From: Nocardioides sp. ChNu-153
Lineage (GTDB): Bacteria > Actinomycetota > Actinomycetes > Propionibacteriales > Nocardioidaceae
Assembly (NCBI RefSeq): GCF_030466625.1
Contig: NZ_JADEVT010000010.1
Location: 60,252-124,251, forward strand
Direction: 5' to 3'
Length of the DNA: 64,000 nt
Shown here piece after piece: positions 35,999 to 45,438 of the stretch (position 1 is the first letter of the stretch; every line of letters begins with the position of its first letter). The notes beneath the pieces are model-generated. The model ran no database searches, had not been told where the DNA came from, and saw only the letters and a list, made by a program, of their open reading frames with translations. The position numbers and the translations under genes were made by a program.

Positions 35999-38320
35999 AT
36001 GTCTCGCGGAATCCTCGTCCGGCTGCTGTTCGTCGTCGCCCTGCTGGCCGCCTGCGCGGCCGCGGCGTGGAGCATCCAGCCCCGCCTCGGCATCGACCTC
36101 GAGGGCGGCAGCCAGATCACGCTGACGGTGCTGTCGGAGGAGGAGGGCGAGGAGCCCACCGCCGAGCAGGTCGACCAGGTGGTCGAGGTGCTGCGCCAGC
36201 GCGTGGACGGCATCGGCGTCAGTGAGTCGACCATCGTGCGGTCGGGCTCCGACCGCATCATCGTCGAGCTGCCGGGCGTGCAGGACCCGGACGACGCCCT
36301 CGATGTGGTGGGCCGCACGGCGCAACTCGAGGTGCGTCCCGTGGTCGACCAGTCGACCATCGACCCGACGGTGCTGGGCACGATCGTGGAGTGCTCCGAG
36401 GCCGAGGACGACGCGCAGTGCCAGGCCGCGGACGACCAGTCCGGCGCCCCCATCGTCATGGGCCCGGTGGCGCTCAAGGGTGACCAGATCACCGGTGCCG
36501 CCGCCGAGCAGCCGCAGAACTCCACCGGCTGGGCCGTCACCGTCGACTTCTCCGGCTCGGGCTCCGACGCGTTCGGCGAGCTCAGCAAGACCGCCGCGTG
36601 CGCCACCGGCGACGCCGGCCGCATCGCGATCCTGCTCGACGACGAGGTCATCTCGTCCCCGCAGGTGACCGTGGCCTGCGGTGCTTCCATCACGGGCTCC
36701 ACGCAGATCACCGGCAACTTCAACCAGTCGCAGGCCAGCGACCTCGCCGTCCTCATCGAGGGCGGCTCGCTGCCGCTGCGCATCGCCTCGGAGGACGACG
36801 GCGCCGACATCGCGCCCGACGTCCGCACCATCGGCCCCACGCTCGGTGACTCGGCGATCGAGGCGTCCGCCGAGGCCGGCGTCATCGGCCTGCTGCTGAC
36901 CGGCCTGTTCATCGTCTTCGTCTACCGCTTCGTCGGCTTCCTCGCCACGGTCGCGCTCGCGACGTACGCCCTCATCTCCTACGCGATGCTCGTCATCGTC
37001 GGGGCGACCCTGACGCTGCCCGGCCTCGCCGGCTTCGTGCTCGCCATCGGTCTCGCGATCGACGCGAACGTCCTCGTGTTCGAACGAGCGCGGGAGGAGT
37101 ACGCCGCCAACCGGGCCTCCGGCCTGCGCCGGGCCCTGCAGGTCGGGTTCAACAAGGCGTTCTCCGCCATCCTCGACTCCAACGTCACGACGCTGCTCGC
37201 GGCGGTCCTGCTGTTCTTCCTCGCCTCCGGCCCTGTCCAGGGCTTCGGTGTCACCCTCATCATCGGCACCGTGGCGTCGATGATCTCGGCGCTCGTCGTC
37301 GCCCGGGTGTTCACCACCGCCGGTGTGCAGCCGCGCTGGGTCAACCGCAAGCCGAAGATCACCGGTCTCGCCAACGTGGGCCGCGTGCGCACGTGGTTGG
37401 AGCGCAAGCGCCCGAAGCTGGTGCAGCGCCGCAACGTGTTCCTCGGCATCTCCGGTGCCGCGGTCGTCCTGGCCGTCGCCGGCATCGCCACCCAGGGGCT
37501 CAACCTGGGCCTGGAGTTCACCGGCGGCCGCAACGTCGTCTACGCCACCGAGTCCCCGATCGAGCCGGACCGGGCCCGCGACGTCATCGCCGACGCCGGC
37601 TTCCCGGAGGCGACCGTGCAGAGCGCCGACGCCGGCGACATCTCCGTGCGCACGGGCCGGATCTCCGACGAGGAGGAGCAGCAGATCCGCGACGCCCTCG
37701 ACGCGGAGGTCGGGGTCACCGACGTCGTCACGGACGACAACCTCGGTGCCGCCCTCGGTGGGGAGCTGCTGCGCAACGCGATCATCGCGTTCGTCCTGGC
37801 GCTCGCCGCCCAGATGATCTACCTGGCGTTCCGGTTCAAGTGGACGTTCGGCGCCTCCGCGGTGCTCGCCATGGCGCACGACGTGGTGATCGTGGTCGGT
37901 GTGTTCGCCTGGCTCGGCAAGCCCATCGACGGTGTCTTCCTCGCCGCGGCCCTGACGATCATCGGTCTGTCCGTCAACGACACCGTCGTGGTCTTCGACC
38001 GCGTCCGCGAGAAGTGGTGGGGGTCGAAGGACGACGACGAGTTCATCGACGTCGCCAACGACGCCGTCGTGGAGACCCTGCCCCGCACGGTCAACACCGG
38101 TCTCGGCGCCATGTTCATCCTCGCCGCGCTCACCATCCTCGGTGGCGACTCGCTGCAGGACTTCGCGCTCGCGCTGCTCATCGGTCTCGTGGTCGGCACG
38201 CTGTCGACGATCACGCTGGCGACGCCGCTGCTGACCTACCTCAACCCCTTCTCGCCGTTCGGCCGGGAGAAGAAGGAGAAGGTCGTGCGCGACCCGACCG
38301 ACTCCGGCGCGGTGGTCTGA
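35999..38320 (+). CDS. secDF: Fused protein translocase subunit SecDF
   Basis: 773 aa RND-type membrane protein. Residues 1 to about 440 are SecD: LGIDLEGGSQITL after helix 1, a periplasmic-type domain, then helices with GFVLAIGLAIDANVLVFERAREE. From about 450 the SecF half begins: LGLEFTGGRNVVY and LTIIGLSVNDTVVVFDRVREK. SecDF uses the proton gradient to pull secreted proteins out of SecYEG. In most actinobacteria secD and secF are separate genes beside yajC and the ruv genes; here they are one gene downstream of hflX and yajC is not seen. ATG with AGCAGGT upstream. Confidence 0.92.
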   Translation: MSRGILVRLLFVVALLAACAAAAWSIQPRLGIDLEGGSQITLTVLSEEEGEEPTAEQVDQVVEVLRQRVDGIGVSESTIVRSGSDRIIVELPGVQDPDDALDVVGRTAQLEVRPVVDQSTIDPTVLGTIVECSEAEDDAQCQAADDQSGAPIVMGPVALKGDQITGAAAEQPQNSTGWAVTVDFSGSGSDAFGELSKTAACATGDAGRIAILLDDEVISSPQVTVACGASITGSTQITGNFNQSQASDLAVLIEGGSLPLRIASEDDGADIAPDVRTIGPTLGDSAIEASAEAGVIGLLLTGLFIVFVYRFVGFLATVALATYALISYAMLVIVGATLTLPGLAGFVLAIGLAIDANVLVFERAREEYAANRASGLRRALQVGFNKAFSAILDSNVTTLLAAVLLFFLASGPVQGFGVTLIIGTVASMISALVVARVFTTAGVQPRWVNRKPKITGLANVGRVRTWLERKRPKLVQRRNVFLGISGAAVVLAVAGIATQGLNLGLEFTGGRNVVYATESPIEPDRARDVIADAGFPEATVQSADAGDISVRTGRISDEEEQQIRDALDAEVGVTDVVTDDNLGAALGGELLRNAIIAFVLALAAQMIYLAFRFKWTFGASAVLAMAHDVVIVVGVFAWLGKPIDGVFLAAALTIIGLSVNDTVVVFDRVREKWWGSKDDDEFIDVANDAVVETLPRTVNTGLGAMFILAALTILGGDSLQDFALALLIGLVVGTLSTITLATPLLTYLNPFSPFGREKKEKVVRDPTDSGAVV

Positions 38321-38342
38321 CCCGCGTCACCAGCACGACCCA

Positions 38343-38379
38343 CCGACGGGCCCGCCGCACCACGCGGCGGGCCCGTCGG
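38343..38379. terminator. Terminator after secDF
   Basis: CCGACGGGCCCGCCGC (38343-38358) and its exact complement (38364-38379) form a 16-bp stem with a five-base loop. Confidence 0.85.
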
Positions 38380-38461
38380 CGTTCCCAGCCGTCCCCGCAA
38401 CCGTCGCGGGGGCTGTGGAGGCGCCGTACGACGGGAGCCGCCGCGCGGCTAGGGTTCTCCA

Positions 38462-40513
38462 GTGCCCGAGGAGACCCCGACCCCCGACCGCGTGCGGGAG
38501 GTGCTGGCGACGGCGGTCTCCGGGCTGGGCGGTGCGGAGCGCGAGGGCCAGGTGCGGATGGCCGAGGCCGTCGCCGCCGCGCTGCGCGACGAGCAGCACC
38601 TGCTCGTCCAGGCCGGCACGGGCACCGGCAAGTCGCTGGCCTACCTCGTGCCGTCGATGCTCCACGGCGAGCGGGTCGTCATCGCCACCGCGACGCTGGC
38701 GCTGCAGCACCAGCTCGTCGAGCGCGACCTGCCGCGCCTCGTCGGCGCGGTGAAGGGAGAGGCGGGGGTCGACACGTCGTACGCGGTGCTCAAGGGCCGG
38801 TCGAACTACGCGTGCCTGCACCGCATCCGCGAGGGCGTGCCCGACGACCAGGGCGTGCTCGTCGACGTGCCCGAGGGCTCCATGGGCGCCGAGGTGCTGG
38901 CGCTGCGCGCGTGGGCGGAGGAGCAGGCCGAGTCGGGCGGCCCCGGCGACAAGGACCACGCGCCGCGCCACAACGACCGGCTGTGGCGCCAGGTGAGCGT
39001 GAGCGCGCGCGAGTGCCTGGGCGCGGCCCGCTGTCCGTACGGCGAGGAGTGCTTCGCCGAGCGGGCGAAGGAGAAGGCGGCCACCTCCCAGCTCGTCGTC
39101 ACCAACCACTCCCTCCTCGCGATCGACGCCATCGAAGGCATCCCGATGATCCCGGAGTACGACGCGGTGGTCGTCGACGAGGCCCACGAGCTGGTCGCGC
39201 GCGTGACCCAGGCGGCCACCGACGAGCTGACCGCCGGCGAGGTCGACCGCGCGGCACGCCGGGCCCGGCGCCACGTCGAGGAGTCGGACTCCCTCGGCAA
39301 CCCCGCCGACGACCTCGCCGACGCCGCCGAGGCCCTGCGGGCCGCGATGGGCGAGACCGAGGGCGGACGCCTCGACACGCTCGGCGAGGAGCTCTCCGAC
39401 GCCCTCGTGCTGGTGCGCGACGCCGCCCGCGAGTGCGTCTCCGCGTTCGCGAAGGAACGCGGCAAGGACAAGGACGGGGAGGGCGACGCGGGCAAGGCCC
39501 AGGCCAAGGCCGGGGTGCAGGAGGTCTTCACGACCGCCGAGCGGTTGGTGGCCAACAGCGACCACGACGTCGTGTGGCTCTCGAAGCCGTACGCGCCGGG
39601 CCGCGACCGCGTGCCCGACCGGCTCTGCGTGGCGCCCCTGCAGGTGTGGGGCCAGATGCGTGACCGCCTGCTGTCGGAGTCGACGGTCGTGCTGACGAGC
39701 GCGACACTGATGCTGGGCGGCGACTTCGACGCGGTGGCCTCGACGATGGGCCTCAAGCCCTCCGAGCGCGTCGCCGAGGGCGCCGAGCCGCAGCGGCGCC
39801 GTACTCCCGGGGAGAGCGGGCAGGGCCCCACCGTGCTGCCGTGGCGGGGTCTCGACGTCGGCTCGCCGTTCGACTACGGCAAGCAGGGGATCCTGTACGT
39901 CGCGCGCCACCTGCCCACCCCCGGCCGCGACGGGCTCGGCCCGGCGCAGCTCGACGAGATCGTGCGGCTCGTCGACGCCGCGGAGGGCCGCACCCTCGGG
40001 CTGTTCTCCTCGCGGCGGGCCGCCGAGGCGGCGGCCGAGGCGGTGCGCGAGCGGCTGCCCCACCTCACGACCCTGGCGCAGGGCGACGCGCAGCTGTCGG
40101 AGCTGACGCGCCAGTTCGTCGACGACCCGCACACGAACCTGTTCGGCACCCTCGGGCTGTGGCAGGGCCTCGACGTGCCGGGGGACACCTGCCAGCTGGT
40201 CATCATCGACCGCATCCCGTTCCCGCGCCCCGACGACCCGCTGATGTCGGCGCGCCAGAAGGCCGCCGATGCCGCGGGCGGCAACGGCTTCATGCAGGTC
40301 GCGGCCACCCACGCCGCGCTGCTGCTCGCCCAGGGCGCGGGTCGTCTCATCCGCACCACGGAGGACCGCGGCGTCGTCGCGGTCCTCGACCCGCGGTTGT
40401 CGACCGCGCGCTACGGCCGCTTCCTCGAGGCGAGCCTGCCCTCGATGTGGCGCACGAGCGACCCGGCGGTGGTGGCGAAGGCGCTCGCGCGCCTCGCCTC
40501 GGTCACCGCCTGA
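38462..40513 (+). CDS. DinG/YoaA-like ATP-dependent DNA helicase (XPD-type)
   Basis: 683 aa superfamily 2 helicase. Walker A AGTGTGKSLAYL, DEAH box VVVDEAHEL and motif VI QGAGRLIRTTEDRG are intact. Four cysteines between motifs I and II (YACLHR, RECLGAARCPYGEECF) form the Fe-S cluster site of the DinG/XPD group. Such helicases remove R-loops and unusual DNA structures. GTG start. A Lys/Asp-rich insertion lies near 335-355. Confidence 0.9.
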   Translation: MPEETPTPDRVREVLATAVSGLGGAEREGQVRMAEAVAAALRDEQHLLVQAGTGTGKSLAYLVPSMLHGERVVIATATLALQHQLVERDLPRLVGAVKGEAGVDTSYAVLKGRSNYACLHRIREGVPDDQGVLVDVPEGSMGAEVLALRAWAEEQAESGGPGDKDHAPRHNDRLWRQVSVSARECLGAARCPYGEECFAERAKEKAATSQLVVTNHSLLAIDAIEGIPMIPEYDAVVVDEAHELVARVTQAATDELTAGEVDRAARRARRHVEESDSLGNPADDLADAAEALRAAMGETEGGRLDTLGEELSDALVLVRDAARECVSAFAKERGKDKDGEGDAGKAQAKAGVQEVFTTAERLVANSDHDVVWLSKPYAPGRDRVPDRLCVAPLQVWGQMRDRLLSESTVVLTSATLMLGGDFDAVASTMGLKPSERVAEGAEPQRRRTPGESGQGPTVLPWRGLDVGSPFDYGKQGILYVARHLPTPGRDGLGPAQLDEIVRLVDAAEGRTLGLFSSRRAAEAAAEAVRERLPHLTTLAQGDAQLSELTRQFVDDPHTNLFGTLGLWQGLDVPGDTCQLVIIDRIPFPRPDDPLMSARQKAADAAGGNGFMQVAATHAALLLAQGAGRLIRTTEDRGVVAVLDPRLSTARYGRFLEASLPSMWRTSDPAVVAKALARLASVTA

Positions 40514-40564
40514 GCCGCACGAGCCGCACGAGCCGCCTGAGCCGCCCGGGCCGCCCGGGCGACC

Positions 40565-41899
40565 TCACCAGCGCAGCAGCGACTTCCCGTCCCAGGCGGT
40601 GCGCCCGGTCATCGCCGGCAGGCCGAGGAACTTCGCGACCGTCGGGGTGACGTCGACGGTGTAGGCCGGCTCCGACGACGAGCCGCGCCGGATCGCCGGG
40701 TGCCCGCCGCTGAGGAAGAACGGGATGGGCCCGGTCGCCGGGTGCCCGTGGTTGCCGGGGATCGGGTTGCTGACGACACTCGGGTCCGAGAAGCGCCACC
40801 CCGCCTGGCAGTAGACGATGACGTCGCCCGCGTTCGGCCCGAGGCGCAGCGACGGCGTCCGTACCCGGTCGTGGGCCGAGAGCACGCCGGGCTGGGCCGC
40901 GGCGACCTGCAGCATCCGGCGTACGCCGGCCTCGCGGCCCGACGCCGGGCCGGTCCAGTAGAGGAGGTCCGCGCCGCCGTTCTGCGCGATGGCGACCTTG
41001 CCGCGCAGGAGCGGGTCGGCCTCGAGGGGCCGCGTCAGCGAGATGACCTTGTGGGGCAGCGACCAGTCCATCGAGTGGTCGGCGAGCACGACGAGCATCG
41101 ACTTCTCCCAGCGGCCGGTGGCCTTGAGCATGTCGACGAAGCGCTTCACCTGCTGGTCGGTCGCGACGAGCGCGGTGCGGCGCAGCACCTCGAGCGAGAG
41201 CCCGCCGGTGAGGTCGGTGTGCCCGACGCGGTCGACGTCGCCGAGGTTGACGAAGACCAGGTGGGGGTCGAACTGCTCGACGATCGACAGCGCCGCGTCC
41301 ATCGTGAAGGCGTCGGGCGCGTGCCCGCTGATGGGCACGATGGGCCGCGGCTCCCAGCGGAAGGTCGCCTGGCGCCCGAAGATGCCGTAGAGGTACTCCT
41401 TGCTCAGCACCGTCCCGGCGGTGAGGCCGTGCTTGCGGGCCCACCACAGCAGCGTGGGGGCGACGAGGTCGCCGGGCCGGTCGAGGGTCCGCTCCTCACC
41501 GATCGTGCGGTCGAAGATCGAGTTGGCCGGCACGCCGCTGCGGTCGGGGCGCACGCCGGTCATCATCATCACGTGGTTCGGGATGGTCTCGAGGATCGGC
41601 ATCGACCGCCCGCGCGGGAAGTTGAACCCGCCGTCGCGCAGCGCGCGGAGGTTCGGCATGAAGCCGGAGTCGATCTCGTCGGGGCGGCAGCCGTCCACGA
41701 CGAGCACGTAGGCCCGGTTCCAGCTCTTCGGCGCGGCCTGCGCGGGGGCGCCCGCAGCGGCGGAGAAGAGCAGGCTCGCGCCGCCCGCACCGGCGACCTT
41801 GAGGAAGGTACGACGCTGCGCCGCCGGGCGCTGCTGCTCGCGTTCGGGATCACCGTCGAGGAACGGCGAGGGCCCGGAGGAACGGTGGTCGTGGCCCAT
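40565..41899 (-). CDS. Tat-exported type I phosphodiesterase/nucleotide pyrophosphatase family protein
   Basis: 444 aa. The signal has a full twin-arginine motif, QRRTFLKVAGAGG (about 29-41), cleaved near AQAAP. The mature part belongs to the alkaline phosphatase superfamily: VLVVDGCRPDEI with the first metal ligand, ILETIPNHVMMMTGVRPDRSG with the Thr nucleophile region, GDVDRVGHTD and VLADHSMDW for the metal sites. It cleaves phosphodiesters outside the cell. ATG start one base after the phoD-like stop, so the two genes form an operon. Confidence 0.87.
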   Translation of the reverse strand: MGHDHRSSGPSPFLDGDPEREQQRPAAQRRTFLKVAGAGGASLLFSAAAGAPAQAAPKSWNRAYVLVVDGCRPDEIDSGFMPNLRALRDGGFNFPRGRSMPILETIPNHVMMMTGVRPDRSGVPANSIFDRTIGEERTLDRPGDLVAPTLLWWARKHGLTAGTVLSKEYLYGIFGRQATFRWEPRPIVPISGHAPDAFTMDAALSIVEQFDPHLVFVNLGDVDRVGHTDLTGGLSLEVLRRTALVATDQQVKRFVDMLKATGRWEKSMLVVLADHSMDWSLPHKVISLTRPLEADPLLRGKVAIAQNGGADLLYWTGPASGREAGVRRMLQVAAAQPGVLSAHDRVRTPSLRLGPNAGDVIVYCQAGWRFSDPSVVSNPIPGNHGHPATGPIPFFLSGGHPAIRRGSSSEPAYTVDVTPTVAKFLGLPAMTGRTAWDGKSLLRW

Positions 41900-41900
41900 G

Positions 41901-43634
41901 TCAGTTTCCTCCCACGGGCCCGGCGGCCCGGCTCAGCTTGTTGGTGCCGGCGAGCGTCTGGAACGACGCCGCCCAGGTGGAGCCGGCGTTCCGCTGGTCG
42001 CGGGGGCCGGTGGTGTACCAGTCCATCTGCGCCCGGGCGGGCGTCACGTCGAGCACGGAGTAGCCGTGGCTGTCGAAGTCCAGGTAGCGCACGTGGCGGT
42101 TCGCCGTCCTGATGACCGTCTCGACGGCGAGGCTCGCCGTGCGCGGCGGGGCCCCGAGGATGTCCTTGAGGTTGTTCGACGTGACCGAGCTGGCGACGAA
42201 CTCGACGCCGGCCGAGCGGCCCAGCGGGTAGGTGGCGACGTCGTACGGCAGGTCGGCGGCCCACCCCGAGTGGATGTCGCCGGTGACGAAGACGGTGTCG
42301 CGGATGCCCTGGTCGCGGATGTGGGTGAACAGCTCGCGCCGGTCGTCGGTGTAGCCGTCCCACTGGTCGACGTTGTAGGGCGCGCCGTCGCGCGGCAGCA
42401 GGCCGGTGACGTCGTTGACCGGGTCGATGAGGTCGGTCGGCAGCTGGGCGAAGGTGACGGGCGCGATCATCACGGGGTTGCCGACCAGCTTCCACTGCAC
42501 CGCGGTGCTGGCCACCGCCTTCTTGAGCCACGCGAGCTGCTCGCGGCCGGTGATGGTGCGGGCGGGGTCGCTCACGGCCGGGTCGACGACCGGGTAGGCG
42601 ACCTGCTGGTCGCGGTAGGTGCGCAGGTCGAGCATGCTCAGCTCGGCGAGGGTGCCGAACCGCAGGCTGCGGAACAGGCGGGTCCCGTCACCCAGCGCGG
42701 CGGTCGAGCCGAGCCGCACGGGCATCCACTCGTCGTACGCGCGGTGGGCGCGCGAGCGGCGCGTGGCCCAGTCGCCCTCGCCCGGCTGGTGGTTCTCGGC
42801 GCCGTCGCGCCAGGCGTCGTTGGTCGACTCGTGGTCGTCCCAGGTGACGACGAACGGGTACTTCGAGTGCAGCCACTGGAGGTCGGGGTCCTCCTTGTAC
42901 TGCCCGTGGCGCTGCCGGTAGTCGGCGAGGGAGACCATCTCGCGGGCGGGCACGTGGCGGCGCACGTCGACGTCGTCCTGCCCCATGCCGTACTGCCCGG
43001 GTGCGTACTCGTAGAGGTAGTCGCCGAGGTGGAGGATCGCGTCGAGGTCGTTGCGGGCCGCGAGGTGGCGGTAGGCGTGGAAGTAGCCCGCCTGCAGGTT
43101 GGCGCAGGAGACGACGCCCATCCGCAGGCGTGCGGGCGCGCTCGTGTAGGCCGGCGCCGTCTTGGTGCGCCCCACCGGGCTGGCCACGCCGCGGTGGAGG
43201 AAGCGGTAGTAGTACCACCGGCCCGGCTGCATGCCCCACGCGTCGACCTTGACCGTGTGGTCGGCGGCGGCGTCGGTGCGCACGGTGCCGCGGGTGACGA
43301 GCTGGCGGAAGCGGGTGTCGGTCGCGACCTGGTACTCCACCGTCACCGCCGGCCCGCGGCCCGAGCCGGGGGTGGCGTCGGGGGTGGGGGTCACACGGGT
43401 CCACAGGACGACGCGGTTGGCGAGCGGGTCGCCGGAGGCGACGCCGTGGCGGAAGTACGGCGACGCGCCGGCCAGCGCGGCGCGGGCCTCGTCGTCGTCG
43501 AAGGGGCTGACGACGAGCGCTGCGGCGCCGACGAGGGCGCCGCCGGCGAGCACGGTACGGCGGGGCACGGACGGGAGGGCGAGCTGCTGCTCGACTCCAG
43601 CGTCGGTGCGGGTGGGGGATGAGGCCTCGGTCAC
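41901..43634 (-). CDS. phoD: PhoD-type alkaline phosphatase, Tat-exported
   Basis: 577 aa. SVPRRTVLAGGALVG (about 22-36) is the Tat motif. An N-terminal Ig-like PhoD_N domain begins GVASGDPLANRVVLWTRVTP; the catalytic domain has VVSCANLQAGYFHAYRHLA, ILHLGDYLYEY, VTWDDHESTNDAW and FVTGDIHSGWAADL, which give the metal site. The family hydrolyses phosphomonoesters and diesters, usually under phosphate starvation, though I see no convincing PHO box. GTG start. First gene of an operon with the phosphodiesterase gene. Confidence 0.92.
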   Translation of the reverse strand: MTEASSPTRTDAGVEQQLALPSVPRRTVLAGGALVGAAALVVSPFDDDEARAALAGASPYFRHGVASGDPLANRVVLWTRVTPTPDATPGSGRGPAVTVEYQVATDTRFRQLVTRGTVRTDAAADHTVKVDAWGMQPGRWYYYRFLHRGVASPVGRTKTAPAYTSAPARLRMGVVSCANLQAGYFHAYRHLAARNDLDAILHLGDYLYEYAPGQYGMGQDDVDVRRHVPAREMVSLADYRQRHGQYKEDPDLQWLHSKYPFVVTWDDHESTNDAWRDGAENHQPGEGDWATRRSRAHRAYDEWMPVRLGSTAALGDGTRLFRSLRFGTLAELSMLDLRTYRDQQVAYPVVDPAVSDPARTITGREQLAWLKKAVASTAVQWKLVGNPVMIAPVTFAQLPTDLIDPVNDVTGLLPRDGAPYNVDQWDGYTDDRRELFTHIRDQGIRDTVFVTGDIHSGWAADLPYDVATYPLGRSAGVEFVASSVTSNNLKDILGAPPRTASLAVETVIRTANRHVRYLDFDSHGYSVLDVTPARAQMDWYTTGPRDQRNAGSTWAASFQTLAGTNKLSRAAGPVGGN

Positions 43635-43774
43635 ACCTCATTGAACGACGAAAAACGGGCCAGGTCCCGCGAACGGTGATGTGAGCACCGTCCGGACGGC
43701 GGGAGTTCACCCGGAGGTCGACTGGGTGGGTGGGGCGGCGGGTGCGGGCGGCGGGTGCGGACGGCGGGTGCGGG

Positions 43775-44203
43775 TCAGAAGAAGGAGAGCACGTAGCTGC
43801 CGAGCAGCGCGACGATCACGAGGAGCGCCACGATGCGGGCCCAGGTGGGGATGGTGCTGGTGTGGTCGTCGGTCGCGGGCTGCGACGCCGGCACGTCGCG
43901 CAGCTCCGGCGGGTCGTCGAGGTCGCCGTCGTACGTCGCGCGGCCGAGCCCCGAGGGATGGTGACGCCGGGCCTCGAGTTCGCCGGAGCAGCGGTCGAAC
44001 CAGGCGTCGACGGCGCGTGCGTCGTACACCTGCGAGCGGTGGACGAGGGCGAACGGCCGGGTGTCGAGGGGGCCGGGGTGGAAGCCGGTGCGGCGGCCGC
44101 GCTGCACGTCGTCGAGCAGCGTCGCGACGTGCCGGTCGACCGCGGCGATGTCGTAGCCGTCGGCGGCCTCCAGCACGGGGAAGCGGGGCGCGTCAGCCGA
44201 CAT
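43775..44203 (-). CDS. DivIVA-domain-repeat-like protein with C-terminal membrane anchor
   Basis: 142 aa. Two short motifs of the DivIVA-repeat type are seen: FPVLEAADGYDIAAVDRHV (about 8-26) and FALVHRSQVYDARAVDAWFD (about 51-70). The C-terminus is a single membrane helix (about 122-139) ending SYVLSFF, so it is a tail-anchored protein facing the cytoplasm. Function unknown; DivIVA-type proteins act in polar growth and division. ATG start. Confidence 0.65.
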   Translation of the reverse strand: MSADAPRFPVLEAADGYDIAAVDRHVATLLDDVQRGRRTGFHPGPLDTRPFALVHRSQVYDARAVDAWFDRCSGELEARRHHPSGLGRATYDGDLDDPPELRDVPASQPATDDHTSTIPTWARIVALLVIVALLGSYVLSFF

Positions 44204-44312
44204 GGCACCTCCTCGGAGCGGGTCCCCGCAAGGGTACGGCGCACCCCGCCCGACCGGGGCATCGACCGCGGGTGGGACGGCCGGTGCCCGGGCGGGCGCG
44301 GGTGCAGGTGGC

Positions 44313-45068
44313 TCAGAGGCGGCGCAGGACCGCGGTGACCTTGCCGAGGATGGTGGCGTGGGTGCCGTCGATCGGGTCGTACGCCGGGTTGTGCGGCAGC
44401 AGCCAGACCTGGCCGTTCTTGCGCTGGAAGGTCTTCACGGTGGCCTCGCCGTCGATCATGGCCGCGACGATCTCGCCGTTCTCGGCGTTGGGCTGCTGGC
44501 GAACCACGACGTAGTCGCCGTCGCAGATCGCGGCGTCGACCATCGAGTCGCCGGAGACCTCGAGCAGGTAGAGGGTGCCGTCGCCGACGAGCTGCTGCGG
44601 AAGGGGGAAGACCTCCTCCACGCGCTGCTCGGCCAGGATCGGGCCGCCGGCGGCGATGCGCCCGACGACCGGCACGTACGTCGCGGCCGGCTGGGCGTCG
44701 CCGATGCCGGTCTCGTCGAGGACGGCGTCGAGGTCGGGGTCGGTGACGGAGGAGACGGCGGCGCGCTCGGGGGAGCCGGGGGTGACGACCTGGATGGCCC
44801 GCGGCCGGTTCGGGTCGCGGCGCAGGTAGCCCTTCTCCTCCAACGCCTTGAGCTGGTGGGCGACCGAGGAGGAGCTGGTGAGGCCGACCTGCTCGCCGAT
44901 CTCGCGCATGCTCGGCGGGTAGCCCTGGTCGTCGAGCGCCTGCGTGATGACGGCGAGCACCTTGGCCTGGCGGGGGGTCAGGCGGGCCTGGCCGGCGGCG
45001 GGCTCGGGAAGGGCGGACAGGTCCTCGACCGTGGCGCCCGTCTCGTCGCTCTTGCTGCTGCTGGCCAT
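44313..45068 (-). CDS. lexA: SOS repressor LexA
   Basis: 251 aa. Winged-helix N-terminus ([47 protein letters not shown]), then the S24 peptidase-like domain: cleavage pair Ala-Gly in [14 protein letters not shown], catalytic Ser in [13 protein letters not shown] and Lys in [11 protein letters not shown]. It represses damage genes until RecA filaments trigger self-cleavage. An N-terminal tail of about 25 residues is common in actinobacteria. Its upstream region carries several SOS boxes shared with the divergent LysM gene. Confidence 0.96.
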   Translation of the reverse strand: MASSSKSDETGATVEDLSALPEPAAGQARLTPRQAKVLAVITQALDDQGYPPSMREIGEQVGLTSSSSVAHQLKALEEKGYLRRDPNRPRAIQVVTPGSPERAAVSSVTDPDLDAVLDETGIGDAQPAATYVPVVGRIAAGGPILAEQRVEEVFPLPQQLVGDGTLYLLEVSGDSMVDAAICDGDYVVVRQQPNAENGEIVAAMIDGEATVKTFQRKNGQVWLLPHNPAYDPIDGTHATILGKVTAVLRRL

Positions 45069-45216
45069 CTCCGCCTTCTTCCCGCGCCGGGGCGCGCTCC
45101 GTCTGCCTGTTCGGTGGACCGGTTCCGTCGTGCGCCCGGGCCACCGTGCCGCTGCGTCGGGCATCGGGCCGGGCCCGGTCGACGCAGGTCACGCTAGTCG
45201 TTCGTGACCTCCGGCA

Positions 45217-45346
45217 TCAAACATCTGTTCGAACCGGCGTGTCGGTCGGCGTGCGGGGAGGCTCGAAGAAATGTTCGACTGCACCCTTGATTGGTTCGAA
45301 CACCTGCTCTACTGTCGAGCACGTGTTCGATCGAACGGATGATCGA
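45217..45346. promoter_or_regulatory. SOS box cluster and promoter between lexA and the LysM gene
   Basis: The 370-bp gap between the divergent starts contains several matches to the actinobacterial SOS box TCGAAC-N4-GTTCGA: 45217-45232 (TCAAACATCTGTTCGA), 45263-45278 (TCGAAGAAATGTTCGA, one mismatch) and 45315-45330 (TCGAGCACGTGTTCGA, one mismatch), with weaker sites at 45297-45312 and 45331-45346. For the rightward gene, TTGATT (45287-45292) and TACTGT (45310-45315) are 17 bp apart, so the last sites sit on and just after its promoter. Confidence 0.85.
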
Positions 45347-45438
45347 CAGTGGGTCTGGAGCGGTTGCGGATCAGAACTGTCGGTGGCCGTCGGTAGACAT
45401 CAGCTCGTCCGACCCGACTCCTTCCCCTGGAGGTCATC

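Noticed and set aside
32554..36912. A 1,452-codon open frame on the minus strand opposite PhoD-like, hflX and secDF
   Set aside because: It is the shadow of three well-identified plus-strand genes; its composition is Arg/Gly/Val-rich with no recognisable domain, as expected from third-position G/C in the real genes.
40510..40562. Tandem GAGCCGC(A/C)C repeat after the DinG-like gene
   Set aside because: Short degenerate GC-rich expansion with no conserved unit; similar stretches at 35776-35830 and 43727-43775 suggest simple slippage, not a defined element.
43635..43774. PHO box upstream of phoD
   Set aside because: A single GTTCACCC at about 43706 is in the wrong orientation and has no second direct repeat.
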